Positions 51,814 through 61,724 are shown, counted from the stretch's first letter. The stretch is DNA of 64,000 nt from an uncultured Bacilli bacterium (GCA_934130405.1 CAKOXX010000001.1:62001-126000); one strand, 5' to 3'. Made by a program: numbers and translations. Notes: a model not told the origin generated them from the letters alone.

Positions 51814-54397
51814 GATAAGTCTTAACCCCATCAGTTTCAGCAATACTATCAATTGATTTTATAATTTTTTCTTTATAAGCTTTCAAACCATTCTTAGCGC
51901 TTTCAATAACTTGACTTTGATCAATCTTTAAGAATTCTGATATAGAACTAGTTGAATAACTCTCTCCTGTCGCATACCCTAATTTAAGAGCTAGTACAAC
52001 ATATTCAAGAGGAGTTGTTTCTTTTAATAAATCAACAAACTCTGGTTTATTAAATATTTCTAATAAGCTATCAACTGTAGATAATGATTTTGCTAAACCA
52101 TTGTTTTCTACTTCTATGTTACTTTCATTAATTTTAACTGGTGTTTCTAGAACTTGATTTTGATTAGTTTCTGTTTCTAAATTATTATTCATTATTACAT
52201 CACTTTCTTCCTTATTAATTAATAACGTAGTATTATTTATTTCTTGTTCCATATTTTCTTTGGCAGTTTCATTTATTATTTTTGGTGATTGTTCTTCTAT
52301 AGTATCTTTCTTTAAACTATCATCCATATTGACTGATAGGTCTTTTTTCTCCTGATTTTGTTTATCAATTTTTCTTTTTATTCTTAAAATAATATTATGA
52401 AATTTAGCTTTTTCTTCTTGATTTAAACTATCAAGAATATTTTCATCATAATTATCACCAAATCTTTTATGAATAATTTCCAAATTACTAGGTTTTAAAC
52501 CTTCTATATTTTCAATTACTTCTTCTATTTTATATCCTTCAAAAATCTCCGTAAATGTTTTAACTTTGTTCATTAATTCTATCTCACTTTCTATATTTTC
52601 ATCTTCCTCTTGAGTTATTATTTTTTCTTTATTATTTTCAAGTTCCTGTTTCACTACTGGTGCAATAATATTATTAAACGTATTTATTTCTATAGAAGAA
52701 AACTCATCTACAGATAACATTTTTAATTTTTCTTTAAAACTATCCGGTAAATTACGAAGTTTATTATCAAACATGCTTTCCAATACTGATATTATTTCCT
52801 TTTTTTGATAACCATTAAGACAATCAGGAAGTAATAATTTCTCAGGTTGTGTATAAAAGGATTTAGTCTTATTATTTCCAGAATCTTCTATAACTAGTCC
52901 TTGTCTTAGTTTATCTAGATTATCTAACGCCGCACTCGGATTGTCCAAATAAGCTTCAAGACCTTTAACTTTTCTAGCAAATCTTAATTTTTTTAAAGCT
53001 CTTTTTTCTATTTGTCTTATCATTTCTCTAGAAACATCAAATTTTTTACCTATTTCTTCTAAAGTATGGGCAGTATCACCAGGTTGATTTATTCCAAATC
53101 GCAGTTTAATTACACTTCTTTCTCGTTCAGATAAATTGGTACTTTCTATTAATTCCTCTACTTTTTGTTTAAGTTCCTTCATCTCGTAGTCTTTTTCAAT
53201 TGATACTTTTTCATCAGCAATATAATACTCAAGTTCTGAATCCTCGTCTTCTCCTACAAATGTATTAATACTAATAGAATCATTTCTAACATTGTAAATT
53301 TCTTTAATAAAATCAAGAGATGTTCCTAACTCTTTAGCTATTTCTTCGATAGTCGGTTCTCTACCTAATCTACCTTCTAATTCATCAGTTACTTTTCTAT
53401 ATTTAACTAATCTTTCATGAAAATGGACAGGTACCCTTATCGTTCTACCATTATTAAAAATACCTCTTGTAATGGATTGTCTAATCCACCATGTAGCATA
53501 AGTTGAGAGTTTATACCCTTTATCCGGTTCAAACATATCAACTGCTTTCATTAAACCAAGATTACCATCTTGAATCAAATCTAAGAAAGGTACTCCTCTT
53601 CCAATATATTTTTTAGCAATACTAACTACTAATTTCAAGTTTCTTTCAATAAGCTCATCTTTGGCTTTTTTGTCTCCATTTTTCATTTCTCTTGCCAAGT
53701 AAAGTTCTTCTTCTGCTGATAATATTGGTTTAGCAATCGACTTTAAATACATCTTTACTGCATCGGATACATAAGGAGAATCACTATTATCTTTTAACAG
53801 TTTTTCATAATTTTCATTAATTAACTCTGCATCCTCAACTAAAGAAATATCTTTTTTTAAGCAATAAGCTTCCATAAAAGAGATTAATGTTTCATTATCT
53901 GTTACAGAAGAAAAGTCAGTATTACGAATTTTTTTAATATTTTTATCAACCAATGGTTTAATCGCTTTTTCTAATTTTTTATTGCTTTTAATAATTTCTA
54001 AAGCATCATCTTGAGTCAATGAATAACAAATATCTTTGAAAAAATCAGCTATCTTTAAAAACTCCTCAGTATTCTTTTTATTACTACTAGTAAAAGTTAT
54101 ATTAGCACCTGAAAACTCGTTAAATATCTTTAATCTTTCATTTTTCATACTAGTAAAAACAAGACCAATTGACTCATCAATATTTTCTTTTAAATATTTC
54201 TCTACTGCAAGATTTTCATCAGTATTATTACTTTTCAAAATATCAGAAGCAGCTTTATCTATTGCAAGATTAAATATATCATCATAACTAGAAAGATAAC
54301 TATAGCTAGTACCAAGTTCTTCTCTAAATCTAGCAAAAAGTAAAACTAATTCTTCTCTACTAAATTCTCTTAATTGGTTTATTTTCATACTAATCAT
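51800..54397 (-). CDS. Sigma-70 factor with long N- and C-terminal extensions
   Basis: 865 residues, far longer than Bacillus SigA (about 370). Residues 211-485 are a complete primary-type sigma core: region 1.2 (VSDAVKMYLKSIAKPILSAEEELYLAREM), region 2 (NLKLVVSIAKKYIGRGVPFLDLIQDGNLGLMKAV ... STYATWWIRQSI), region 3 (GREPTIEEIAKELG) and region 4 (LSERERSVIKLRFGI ... TLEEIGKKFDVSREMIRQIEKRALKKLRF). Residues 1-205 are an unrecognised helical extension. Residues 490-865 are a second extension ending (about 790-850) in an extra HTH-like block (TPLEYVVLALKLGYATGESYSTSSISEFLKIDQSQVIESA). The protein encoded just upstream carries the same last block. It may be the primary factor or a specialised one. 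Confidence 0.88.
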   Translation of the reverse strand: MISMKINQLREFSREELVLLFARFREELGTSYSYLSSYDDIFNLAIDKAASDILKSNNTDENLAVEKYLKENIDESIGLVFTSMKNERLKIFNEFSGANITFTSSNKKNTEEFLKIADFFKDICYSLTQDDALEIIKSNKKLEKAIKPLVDKNIKKIRNTDFSSVTDNETLISFMEAYCLKKDISLVEDAELINENYEKLLKDNSDSPYVSDAVKMYLKSIAKPILSAEEELYLAREMKNGDKKAKDELIERNLKLVVSIAKKYIGRGVPFLDLIQDGNLGLMKAVDMFEPDKGYKLSTYATWWIRQSITRGIFNNGRTIRVPVHFHERLVKYRKVTDELEGRLGREPTIEEIAKELGTSLDFIKEIYNVRNDSISINTFVGEDEDSELEYYIADEKVSIEKDYEMKELKQKVEELIESTNLSERERSVIKLRFGINQPGDTAHTLEEIGKKFDVSREMIRQIEKRALKKLRFARKVKGLEAYLDNPSAALDNLDKLRQGLVIEDSGNNKTKSFYTQPEKLLLPDCLNGYQKKEIISVLESMFDNKLRNLPDSFKEKLKMLSVDEFSSIEINTFNNIIAPVVKQELENNKEKIITQEEDENIESEIELMNKVKTFTEIFEGYKIEEVIENIEGLKPSNLEIIHKRFGDNYDENILDSLNQEEKAKFHNIILRIKRKIDKQNQEKKDLSVNMDDSLKKDTIEEQSPKIINETAKENMEQEINNTTLLINKEESDVIMNNNLETETNQNQVLETPVKINESNIEVENNGLAKSLSTVDSLLEIFNKPEFVDLLKETTPLEYVVLALKLGYATGESYSTSSISEFLKIDQSQVIESAKNGLKAYKEKIIKSIDSIAETDGVKTYQKKK

Positions 54398-54405
54398 CTA
54401 TCTCA

Positions 54406-55080
54406 CTATCCTTTTGTTTTTAATACTTTCTGTTTATTAGTTGTTATTTTCTTATATAAAGTCATTCCATGATTAATCTTTTCAGTTACTGTTTCCGGAC
54501 TGATTTTTAAGTACTCAGCTAGCTTTTCATCTGAATAATTTTCTTTCGTTATACTACCAAATTTAAGGAGTAATATTACCCCTTCTAAAGGAGTTACTTC
54601 TTTAATTATCTTTGAAAAATCAAAGTCTTCTTCTATTTTATCTTTATTTAATTCTTCTTTAATCTTATCTAAAATATATAAAGAAAAGATTCTATCAGTG
54701 TTATATTCTTCTAAAGCTTTAATCAAAATAGTCTCAGAATCAATCATATTTGGTGCTATTTTTAGTTTAGCTATTATATTATCAGTTAATATTTGGTATT
54801 TACCTATTAACTTAATTTCTAAATCTATGTCACCTTTTCTAATTTCTTCAGAAAGTTTTTGTTGAACTTTCATTTTAATAAATATCTTTAAAAGAACATC
54901 TTTAGATACTCCACTTTCTAAATTATAGTAACTTGTAAATTCTGTCAATAAAGTATTAAAAAAATCACCCGACAAATAATTAGCATATTCGCTATATTTT
55001 ATCAAATTAAAAGAAATCAATTTTTCTCTTTCATAAGCATTAAAAAGTTCTTTCTCAAAGCTAGTATTTTCTATCTCCAT
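54406..55080 (-). CDS. Companion protein sharing the sigma factor's C-terminal HTH-like block
   Basis: 224 residues, unknown family. The C-terminus (about 160-215: VTPLEGVILLLKFGSITKENYSDEKLAEYLKISPETVTEKINHGMTLYKK) is a paralogue of the last block of the sigma factor encoded 8 nt downstream. Both look like a region-4-type HTH with a short insertion. The N-terminal 150 residues are helical and lack sigma regions 1-3, so it is not a sigma factor by itself. Being co-transcribed with the sigma gene, it may act as a partner, anti-sigma or architectural subunit; that is inference. Confidence 0.6.
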   Translation of the reverse strand: MEIENTSFEKELFNAYEREKLISFNLIKYSEYANYLSGDFFNTLLTEFTSYYNLESGVSKDVLLKIFIKMKVQQKLSEEIRKGDIDLEIKLIGKYQILTDNIIAKLKIAPNMIDSETILIKALEEYNTDRIFSLYILDKIKEELNKDKIEEDFDFSKIIKEVTPLEGVILLLKFGSITKENYSDEKLAEYLKISPETVTEKINHGMTLYKKITTNKQKVLKTKG

Positions 55081-55202
55081 GTTATTTCTCCCTAAGTACT
55101 ACCAATAGGTTCATTATAGCACGTATTTTTAAGAAATCTAATAAAAATTAACTATTATTACATATTTAATAAACTTTCATCATAAAAGATAATGGTGATT
55201 AG

Positions 55203-55967
55203 ATGTCTAATACGATATATGCTTTTACTTTATCTACCCTAGCAGGTCTTTCTACTCTACTTGGTTTTTTACCTATTCTTTTTAATTTAAAAGACGAGAA
55301 GAAAATTATTCTCAGTTCGCTTGCTTTTGCAAGTGGAGTGATGATTACTGTGTCTTTTATCGATTTAATACCAGAAAGTTATCATTTACTAACTACTACT
55401 TTTAAAAACTTTCCCGCTCTTTTATTTCTGCTAATTTTTTTAGTCATTGGTATTATTTTTTCTATTTTAATTGATAAGTTTCTTCCAAGTACTGATAGTA
55501 GTGATATCAAAAATAAGAAATTATTCCATCTAGGTTTTGTTTCGATGCTTGCTATTGTTCTTCATAATATCCCGGAAGGAATCGCTACCTTTCTATCCGC
55601 TTCTGCTAATAAGAGTTTAGGTTTATCTTTGACTTTAGCGATTAGTTTTCACAATATTCCAGAAGGTATCAGTACTGCTATTCCCATCTATTTTGCTACT
55701 AAAAATAAGAAAAAAGCTTTTCTTTACACTTTTATTTCTGGTTTTTCTGAACCAGTCGGTTCTATCATTGCTTATTTAGTTCTTGCTAAATATATGAATA
55801 ACTTTTTAATGGGTATTTTACTATCATTCATCGCTGGTTTAATGATTCATATCGCCACCTTTGAACTTTTAAAAGAATCAATCTCTTATAAAAGATATAA
55901 AAGGACTTATCTCTTTTTTATAATCGGTGTCTTTTTTATGTTATTTTCTCTTCTTTTAACTAGATAA
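55203..55967 (+). CDS. ZIP-family divalent metal transporter
   Basis: 254 residues, about eight membrane segments. Segments 4 and 5 carry the metal-binding motifs VLHNIPEGIATFLSA and SFHNIPEGISTAIPI (H-N-x-P-E-G), followed by SGFSEPVGSI. This is the ZupT/GufA type. It imports Zn2+ or related metals. GGTGAT precedes the ATG. It runs in the same direction as yidD and a ZnuA-like lipoprotein gene, a possible metal theme, although the lipoprotein lacks normal ligands. Confidence 0.92.
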   Translation: MSNTIYAFTLSTLAGLSTLLGFLPILFNLKDEKKIILSSLAFASGVMITVSFIDLIPESYHLLTTTFKNFPALLFLLIFLVIGIIFSILIDKFLPSTDSSDIKNKKLFHLGFVSMLAIVLHNIPEGIATFLSASANKSLGLSLTLAISFHNIPEGISTAIPIYFATKNKKKAFLYTFISGFSEPVGSIIAYLVLAKYMNNFLMGILLSFIAGLMIHIATFELLKESISYKRYKRTYLFFIIGVFFMLFSLLLTR

Positions 55968-56006
55968 TTTTAGGAAACTATAGTACAATAAAAATACGGT
56001 GATACT

Positions 56007-56252
56007 GTGAAAAAAGGAATAATAAAATTAATTCATATATACCAAAAAATTCCCGGCTTTTGTCACTCTAGTTGTCACTTTTATCCGACTTGTTCTAATT
56101 ATATGATTGAAGCAATTAACAAGTATGGTACTATTAAAGGAGTGTATCTGGGAATAAAACGAATTTTAAGATGTCATCCAGGAGCAAGTTTTGGTTATGA
56201 TCCAGTACCAGTTATTAAAAAGAAAGAAGGAGTAACTAATGAAGAAAAATAG
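56007..56252 (+). CDS. yidD: Membrane protein insertion efficiency factor YidD
   Basis: 81 residues starting at GTG (GGTGAT upstream). It has the complete YidD signature: IHIYQKIPGFCHSSCHFYPTCSNYMIEAINKYG and RILRCHPGASFGYDPVP, with its three conserved Cys. It supports Sec/YidC-dependent insertion. Usually next to rnpA/yidC, but here separated from them. The next gene starts inside its 3' end (14-nt overlap). Confidence 0.93.
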   Translation: MKKGIIKLIHIYQKIPGFCHSSCHFYPTCSNYMIEAINKYGTIKGVYLGIKRILRCHPGASFGYDPVPVIKKKEGVTNEEK

Positions 56253-57132
56253 ACGTTTAATTTTGCAAATAATAATTTGCTTTACACTACTTTTGACAGT
56301 ATGTGGTTGTAGAAGAGATAATATGGAAGATATTTCAATAATAACTACTAATTATCCGAATGAATATATTATATCGAGTTTATATGGAAAACATGCAACA
56401 ATCTCTTCGATTTATCCTGATGGTGTTAACACTAGCACTTATAAGTTAACAACTAAAAGAAAAAAGGACTTAGCAAATCAAGACTTACTAATTTACACCG
56501 GACTAATTGAAAGAGAAAGAAATCTTGCCGTAGAATTACTTGATTATAATAGTAATTTAAAAATCATTGATAGTTCTTACGTTTTAGAAAATAGTAACAA
56601 TACTGATGAGTTATGGAACGATCCTTCTTTCATGTTAATGATGTGTCAGAATGTTAGAATTAGTCTAAAAGAATATGTTGAAAATAACTATTTACGTAAA
56701 GAAATAGATAAAAATTATGAAACTTTGAAAATAACTGTTTCAGAGTTAGATGCTGATATTAGATTAGCAGTAGAAAATGCTCCTTACAAGGCTATCGTAA
56801 CAACAAGTTCTGCTTATAAATACTTAGAAAAATATGGAGTAAAAGTTTATCTAGTTAATGATGATACTTCCGATAAAGATTTAAAAGAAATTGATAATTT
56901 AATCAAGCAAGGAAAAATTACTAAGATATTTACTTATGAAGAAGATAAAACAACAGCAAATATTCAAAATATCATTAATAAATATCCAAATGTTGTTTCA
57001 CTAGTATCATTTAAACATATGAATTTATTAACTGAAGAAGCTAGAAAAAGTAATAGTGATTATGTCACTTTAATGAATCAAAATCTTGATACTTTAAAAG
57101 AAGAACTTTATCACGGAACACAAAGCGAGTAA
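56239..57132 (+). CDS. ZnuA-like ABC substrate-binding lipoprotein with altered metal ligands
   Basis: 297 residues. N-terminal lipoprotein signal with lipobox VCGC (lipid-modified Cys about 24). The fold follows cluster A-I metal-binding proteins: ISIITTNYPNEYIISSLYG, IYPDGVNTSTYKLTTKRKKDLANQDLLIYTG, LWNDPSFMLMMCQNV and a C-terminal half with KAIVTTSSAYKYLEKYGVKV. The metal-binding His of the DPH motifs are gone (GVNTSTY, ELWNDP), and the second-domain histidine is also lacking. No ATPase or permease is adjacent. It may bind something else or have a structural role. Confidence 0.75.
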   Translation: MKKNRRLILQIIICFTLLLTVCGCRRDNMEDISIITTNYPNEYIISSLYGKHATISSIYPDGVNTSTYKLTTKRKKDLANQDLLIYTGLIERERNLAVELLDYNSNLKIIDSSYVLENSNNTDELWNDPSFMLMMCQNVRISLKEYVENNYLRKEIDKNYETLKITVSELDADIRLAVENAPYKAIVTTSSAYKYLEKYGVKVYLVNDDTSDKDLKEIDNLIKQGKITKIFTYEEDKTTANIQNIINKYPNVVSLVSFKHMNLLTEEARKSNSDYVTLMNQNLDTLKEELYHGTQSE

Positions 57133-57133
57133 C

Positions 57134-57176
57134 AAAAAGTCATCAAAATCAGGCCTACTGATGTTGATGACTTTTT
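57134..57176. terminator. Bidirectional terminator between convergent genes
   Basis: Long stem: AAAAAGTCATCA pairs with TGATGACTTTTT and inner ATCAG with CTGAT. Poly-T on both strands. It serves the lipoprotein gene and the acyltransferase gene. Confidence 0.85.
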
Positions 57177-58159
57177 AGTTTCTTCAAAATATTAATATAT
57201 AAATAGGAACAAGTAAGACAAAGGAGAAAAATTATTAAAACAAGTAACAATTGATAAGAACCAGTAAATACTATATCTAACTTAGATAAGATATTATAAC
57301 AAGTAAAAATAACTAAATTACTTATCACTAAATATATTAAGGAGTTAGCACCTATCGATAAAATTAAGTTTGTCTCTTTTAAACAACTAGCTAGATATTT
57401 ACTTAGTATAAAGTAAGTGTAAACAAATAAGTAACCACCCATAATCCAAAAAATAGATGGTGGAAACCTTTCTGGAAGTTGTTTAAAGGTATAAATAGAA
57501 CCAATGAATACTATAAAACCAAGAAGAGCTATTCCTAAAATAGCCTTATCAAGTATCTTATCTTTCTTTGCTAAATAATCCCCTGCTAAGAAATAACTAC
57601 TATATTGAATGATAGGAAAACAAGCAAAAGAAGTAGTTCCTATAAAAATACCAAGAAGAGGAATTTTAATATTAGTATAATCAAAGAAAGTAAAAATAAA
57701 AGATACTAACGCTAATCCTAAATAATGAATACCAGTCATTTTCTTAAAAGCCTTACTAAAAATATAAATTAGTGGATAAATAAAAGCAAAGCTTAGTAAG
57801 AACTCTGAATATTTTGCTATCTTTTGAAAGCATAAAATTCTAACTAAAACTTTTGAACTAAAAGTTCCATTGATTAAAATTGTATAAGCAAGACCAGATA
57901 TATAATAAGCGATAATTGTTAGTATAAATTTTTTTATTAAATGCTTTCCAAGATTAACATTACTCTTAGCAATATAAGCTTTATAGCAAACATAACCAAA
58001 GGTAAACATAAAACCAGAGAAAGCTACTAAATTAGTATATATTCCAAGAAGAGACATTTGGCCTTTCCTTGAAAAGAAAAAAGTTATATGTGCAATTATC
58101 ATCTGTACAACTAAAATACTTTTCATTAAATCAATTGATTTATCCCTTTGTTTCATCAT
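57155..58159 (-). CDS. Acyltransferase 3-family membrane protein
   Basis: 334 residues, about ten membrane segments. The opening RDKSIDLMKSILVVQMIIAHITFFF carries the family Arg and the His near residue 25 typical of acyltransferase 3 enzymes (OafA/WecH), which O-acetylate surface glycans, peptidoglycan or small molecules. No glycan cluster is adjacent, so the acceptor is unknown. Short loops and no SGNH domain. Either of two consecutive ATGs may be the start. Confidence 0.78.
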   Translation of the reverse strand: MMKQRDKSIDLMKSILVVQMIIAHITFFFSRKGQMSLLGIYTNLVAFSGFMFTFGYVCYKAYIAKSNVNLGKHLIKKFILTIIAYYISGLAYTILINGTFSSKVLVRILCFQKIAKYSEFLLSFAFIYPLIYIFSKAFKKMTGIHYLGLALVSFIFTFFDYTNIKIPLLGIFIGTTSFACFPIIQYSSYFLAGDYLAKKDKILDKAILGIALLGFIVFIGSIYTFKQLPERFPPSIFWIMGGYLFVYTYFILSKYLASCLKETNLILSIGANSLIYLVISNLVIFTCYNILSKLDIVFTGSYQLLLVLIIFLLCLTCSYLYINILKKLKSHQHQ

Positions 58160-58228
58160 ATCATTACCAACTACCTATCATAATATGATTATAACAAATT
58201 TTCTATTTATTGTAATTAATAAAGATAC

Positions 58229-58260
58229 AAAAAGAATGTCCAGATGTGGAACATTCTTCT
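58229..58260 (-). terminator. Terminator of the unknown gene at 58.3 kb
   Basis: Stem AAGAATGT-CCA / TGGACATTCTT with one bulged base and loop CATC, then TTTTTG on the minus strand, overlapping the stop codon. Confidence 0.65.
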
Positions 58261-59851
58261 AAATAGTTTTAACTTTAACTTTTGCTTCTTCTTGATAAGA
58301 CTTTTCTAAAGCAAGATTATATTTTCTAGTATCTAGTGTACCGTTTTTTCGATACATTAATGTTATTCCTTTTGATTTTGCAAAAAGAGGTTGTAATTCA
58401 CTACTAAAGTGATAATTTTTATTTGTTTTAGTTACTTCACTTATACCAGCATAACCTTTTTCTTCATATTCTTTTCTATATTGTTTATCAAGATTTGATA
58501 ATTCTTCCATTTGTTCTTCCAAAGATTCCTTTTGTTTTTTTTGACTTTGGAAAGCATAATTATCAAGTAAATCACCTTTAGTAAACTCTATACCATTACT
58601 ACTTCTATATATAACTTTATCTCTATCATAATTTAAAGCTGCTTCGTATAATTTGCTAGTATAATCTTTTCCATACTGACAATATGAAGAAACGATATAA
58701 TCAGATAGATAAGTTAAATAATTATATGTTTTATTTCCTAATTCTCTTTCTAACCCTGATATTTCTTTTGCTCTAGCTTCATCGACACTAATTTTTTTAA
58801 TATCATTAATATCGGCTGTTTCTTTATTTAAGGCTAAAGATAAATTACGGTACATATAACCTTTGATATTTGATTCTGCACTTCTTTCTTTTACAAATGA
58901 TAAGAAACTTGTTAAGTTAACATCTTTTGCTGTTGCAAAATAATCCATTAATAAAAGTGTCATAAAATCATTATAACTATCTCCACGGTCATAAGTGATA
59001 CCTATTCCATCTTCTGTCACAGGCATAAATGGTTGCTGTTTAACATCATTTTTATATTTCTTAGCTATTGCATAAATTCTATCAAAATCTTTATCATCAT
59101 ATATTCTTAGAGTTATTTGATCATTACTCTTTCTTTTTCTACCCTTTGTAAAACATTCAATATTATTTTCTATCATTTCTTGACCAAGTTCTTTAAAGAA
59201 AGGTTCAAACTTATCATCATCAATTGAAAAATATAGTTTAGTGTATTCATCATCTATTGATGAAGCAAAATTATTTGGTTTTGTTTTTTCAAAACTTGCT
59301 TGATATTCTCTCATTTTTTCCATTTCTTCATCGTCAAAATATCTACTAACTTTTTTCATAATATCATTATAGTTATTTTCATACTGATAATAAACATCAC
59401 TAAATGGTTTATTATCGATAATAAAAAAGTTACTCTCCATCTTAGAATCTGTATAACACAATAAACTTGGTATACCATTTTTTTCAATCATTTTAAAATC
59501 ATAATGAGTATGAAAACAATAATACTCATTATATAGATTTATCGAGCATCTATTTTTGGTAACATAATCGATTTTATCTGCAACACTTTTTAAAATTTCT
59601 TCTGTTAGATAGCTATTATATTCCCTATCATCACCAACAAACTCTTTTCTTGGTGCAATTTGTTCATCAGAAATATCAATAATATCATGATATAATGCTC
59701 TTTTTATTCGCTCATCAACTGTTTTTGGTGGAAAAAAGCTTTTTTCTTTTTCTTCTTCATATTCCTTTTCTGCTTTTACCTTTGCTTTAGAATAAATATC
59801 TTTCATTCTAACTAATAAATCATTTAGTTCTCTTTCTTTCTCTTGAACCAT
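58259..59851 (-). CDS. Large unknown cytoplasmic protein
   Basis: 530 residues from the ATG at 59851, chosen because GGGGGG lies 7 nt upstream; an ATG five codons earlier overlaps that site. No recognised domain, signal or membrane segment. Residues 1-50 are a charged coiled-coil-like helix (ERELNDLLVRMKDIYSKAKVKAEKEYEEEKEKS). The middle has alternating strands and helices with aromatic residues (SINLYNEYYCFHTHYDFKMIEKNGIPSLLCY). The C-terminal third is helical and Glu/Lys-rich. It is flanked by terminators, a single-gene transcript. Confidence 0.6.
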   Translation of the reverse strand: MVQEKERELNDLLVRMKDIYSKAKVKAEKEYEEEKEKSFFPPKTVDERIKRALYHDIIDISDEQIAPRKEFVGDDREYNSYLTEEILKSVADKIDYVTKNRCSINLYNEYYCFHTHYDFKMIEKNGIPSLLCYTDSKMESNFFIIDNKPFSDVYYQYENNYNDIMKKVSRYFDDEEMEKMREYQASFEKTKPNNFASSIDDEYTKLYFSIDDDKFEPFFKELGQEMIENNIECFTKGRKRKSNDQITLRIYDDKDFDRIYAIAKKYKNDVKQQPFMPVTEDGIGITYDRGDSYNDFMTLLLMDYFATAKDVNLTSFLSFVKERSAESNIKGYMYRNLSLALNKETADINDIKKISVDEARAKEISGLERELGNKTYNYLTYLSDYIVSSYCQYGKDYTSKLYEAALNYDRDKVIYRSSNGIEFTKGDLLDNYAFQSQKKQKESLEEQMEELSNLDKQYRKEYEEKGYAGISEVTKTNKNYHFSSELQPLFAKSKGITLMYRKNGTLDTRKYNLALEKSYQEEAKVKVKTI

Positions 59852-59949
59852 ATCAATACCCCCCATTTAATTGTCGTTATTATAGCATAATTATCATAGT
59901 TTGTCAATTTTAATGATATTTGCATACGATTAATAATTGATACTTACAT

Positions 59950-59982
59950 AAAAAAAGACTAAGCTTCTTAACTTAATCTTTA
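59950..59982 (-). terminator. Terminator of thrS
   Basis: Ten-bp stem AAAGATTAAG / CTTAGTCTTT followed by a T run on the minus strand, overlapping the end of the coding region. Confidence 0.7.
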
Positions 59983-61724
59983 TTCTCTATCTCATTTTTT
60001 AATAACTTAACAAACTCATCAATACTAACAGTTGTAGTATCTTTCTCACCATGTAAACGATAACTAACTGTTCTATCTAATTTTTCATTATCTCCTAAAA
60101 TTAAAGTATAATTGATTTTTCTTGTTTGGGCTTCTCTTAAACGATAACCAAGTTTTTCATTACGACTATCTAGTTCTACCCTAATTCCTTCACTAAGTAA
60201 TCTTTCATAGACATTCTTAGCATATTCTAAATGATGTTCACTAGATACTGGAATGACTTCTACTCCTACTGGTGCTAACCATAAAGGTAAATTACCCTTT
60301 GTCTCTTCAAGAAGGAAAGCAATGAATCTATCAAGAGAACCAAGAACAGCTCTATGAATAACTACTGGAGTTTGTTTTTCACCATTTTCTGCTACATATG
60401 TTAAGTTAAATCTTCTTGGTAATAAGAAATCTAACTGAATAGTTGATAATGCTACTTCATTTCCAACTGCTGGTTTAATCAAGATATCAAGTTTTGGTCC
60501 GTAGAAAGCCGCTTCACCTTCAGCTTCGACAAAATTAACACCTAAATCTGTTAATACTTTTCTTAAAGCACTTTCAGCACTATTCCACATTTCATCATCA
60601 TCAAAGTATTTTTCTTTATCATTTTTATCTCTTAAAGATAATCTAAACTTCGTATCAGTAATATGAAAATCTTTATAAACTTCAAGAATTAAGTTTAATA
60701 CACCCTTAAATTCTTCTTCGATTTGTTCTTTAGTACAGAAGATATGCGAATCATTTTGGGTAAATGATCTAGCTCTTTCAATACCTTTAACAGCTCCAGC
60801 TGCTTCATATCTGAAGTCATTGGCAATTTCTGCTATTCTAATTGGTAAATCACGATAAGAATGAAGTCTATTACCATAGATAACCATATGATGAGGACAA
60901 TTCATTGGACGTAATACATAAGCTTCTTCATCTAGTTCCATGGCAGGAAACATATCATCTTTATAATGATCCCAGTGACCAGAAGTTTTATATAACTCTA
61001 CACTACCTAAGTCTGGGGTATGAACATGTTGATAACCATGACTTACTTCCTTTTCGGTTATATAGTTTTGAATAGTACGCCATAAAGTATATCCATTTGG
61101 TAACCATAGAGGAAGACCTCTTCCAACAAGATCAGACATCATAAAGATTCCTAAATCTTTTCCTAGTTTTCGGTGATCTCTTTCTTTAGCTTCTTCAAGC
61201 ATCTGTAAATGTTCTTTTAAATCCTCTTCATTCTGATAACATACTCCATAAATTCTTTGAAGCATTTTATTCTTTGAGTCACCCTTATAATAAGCACCAC
61301 TACACTTTAGTAGTTTAAAGTTTCTTAACTCTTTAGTACTTTCAACGTGTGGTCCACGACAAAGATCAGTAAATTCTCCTTGCGTATAGCAAGTAATTAC
61401 TTCTCCTTCTGGAAATTCATTGATAAGATCAATTTTATAAGGATCATCTTTAAACATCTCTAAAGCTTCTTCCTTAGTTAGTTCATGTCTTACTATTCTT
61501 TTATTTCCTTTAGCAATTTTTTTCATTTCTTTCTCAATTTTAGGTAAATCTTCATCAGTTAAAGTCTTTCCCCCTAAATCAATATCATAGTAAAAACCAT
61601 CACTAATAACTGGTCCTACCCAAAATTTGGCTTCTGGATATAATTTCTTTACTGCTTCAGCAAGTAAATGTGCACAACTATGGTTAAGTGGCATTAAAAC
61701 TTTATCTTCTTTAATATTTTTCAT
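59973..61724 (-). CDS. thrS: Threonyl-tRNA synthetase lacking the TGS domain
   Basis: 583 residues, about 60 shorter than standard ThrRS because the N-terminal TGS domain is absent: the protein opens directly with the editing domain (LNHSCAHLLAEAVKKLYP, YYDIDL, EFTDLCRGPHV). The class II core follows with motif 2 RIAEIANDFRYEA, the zinc-binding NCPHHM and motif 3 GSLDRFIAFLLEE. The anticodon-binding domain is complete (PVGVEVIPVSSEHHLEYA, ELDSRNEKLGYRLREAQ). AGGAGA precedes the ATG. A T-box leader upstream regulates it by uncharged tRNA-Thr. Confidence 0.95.
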   Translation of the reverse strand: MKNIKEDKVLMPLNHSCAHLLAEAVKKLYPEAKFWVGPVISDGFYYDIDLGGKTLTDEDLPKIEKEMKKIAKGNKRIVRHELTKEEALEMFKDDPYKIDLINEFPEGEVITCYTQGEFTDLCRGPHVESTKELRNFKLLKCSGAYYKGDSKNKMLQRIYGVCYQNEEDLKEHLQMLEEAKERDHRKLGKDLGIFMMSDLVGRGLPLWLPNGYTLWRTIQNYITEKEVSHGYQHVHTPDLGSVELYKTSGHWDHYKDDMFPAMELDEEAYVLRPMNCPHHMVIYGNRLHSYRDLPIRIAEIANDFRYEAAGAVKGIERARSFTQNDSHIFCTKEQIEEEFKGVLNLILEVYKDFHITDTKFRLSLRDKNDKEKYFDDDEMWNSAESALRKVLTDLGVNFVEAEGEAAFYGPKLDILIKPAVGNEVALSTIQLDFLLPRRFNLTYVAENGEKQTPVVIHRAVLGSLDRFIAFLLEETKGNLPLWLAPVGVEVIPVSSEHHLEYAKNVYERLLSEGIRVELDSRNEKLGYRLREAQTRKINYTLILGDNEKLDRTVSYRLHGEKDTTTVSIDEFVKLLKNEIENKD

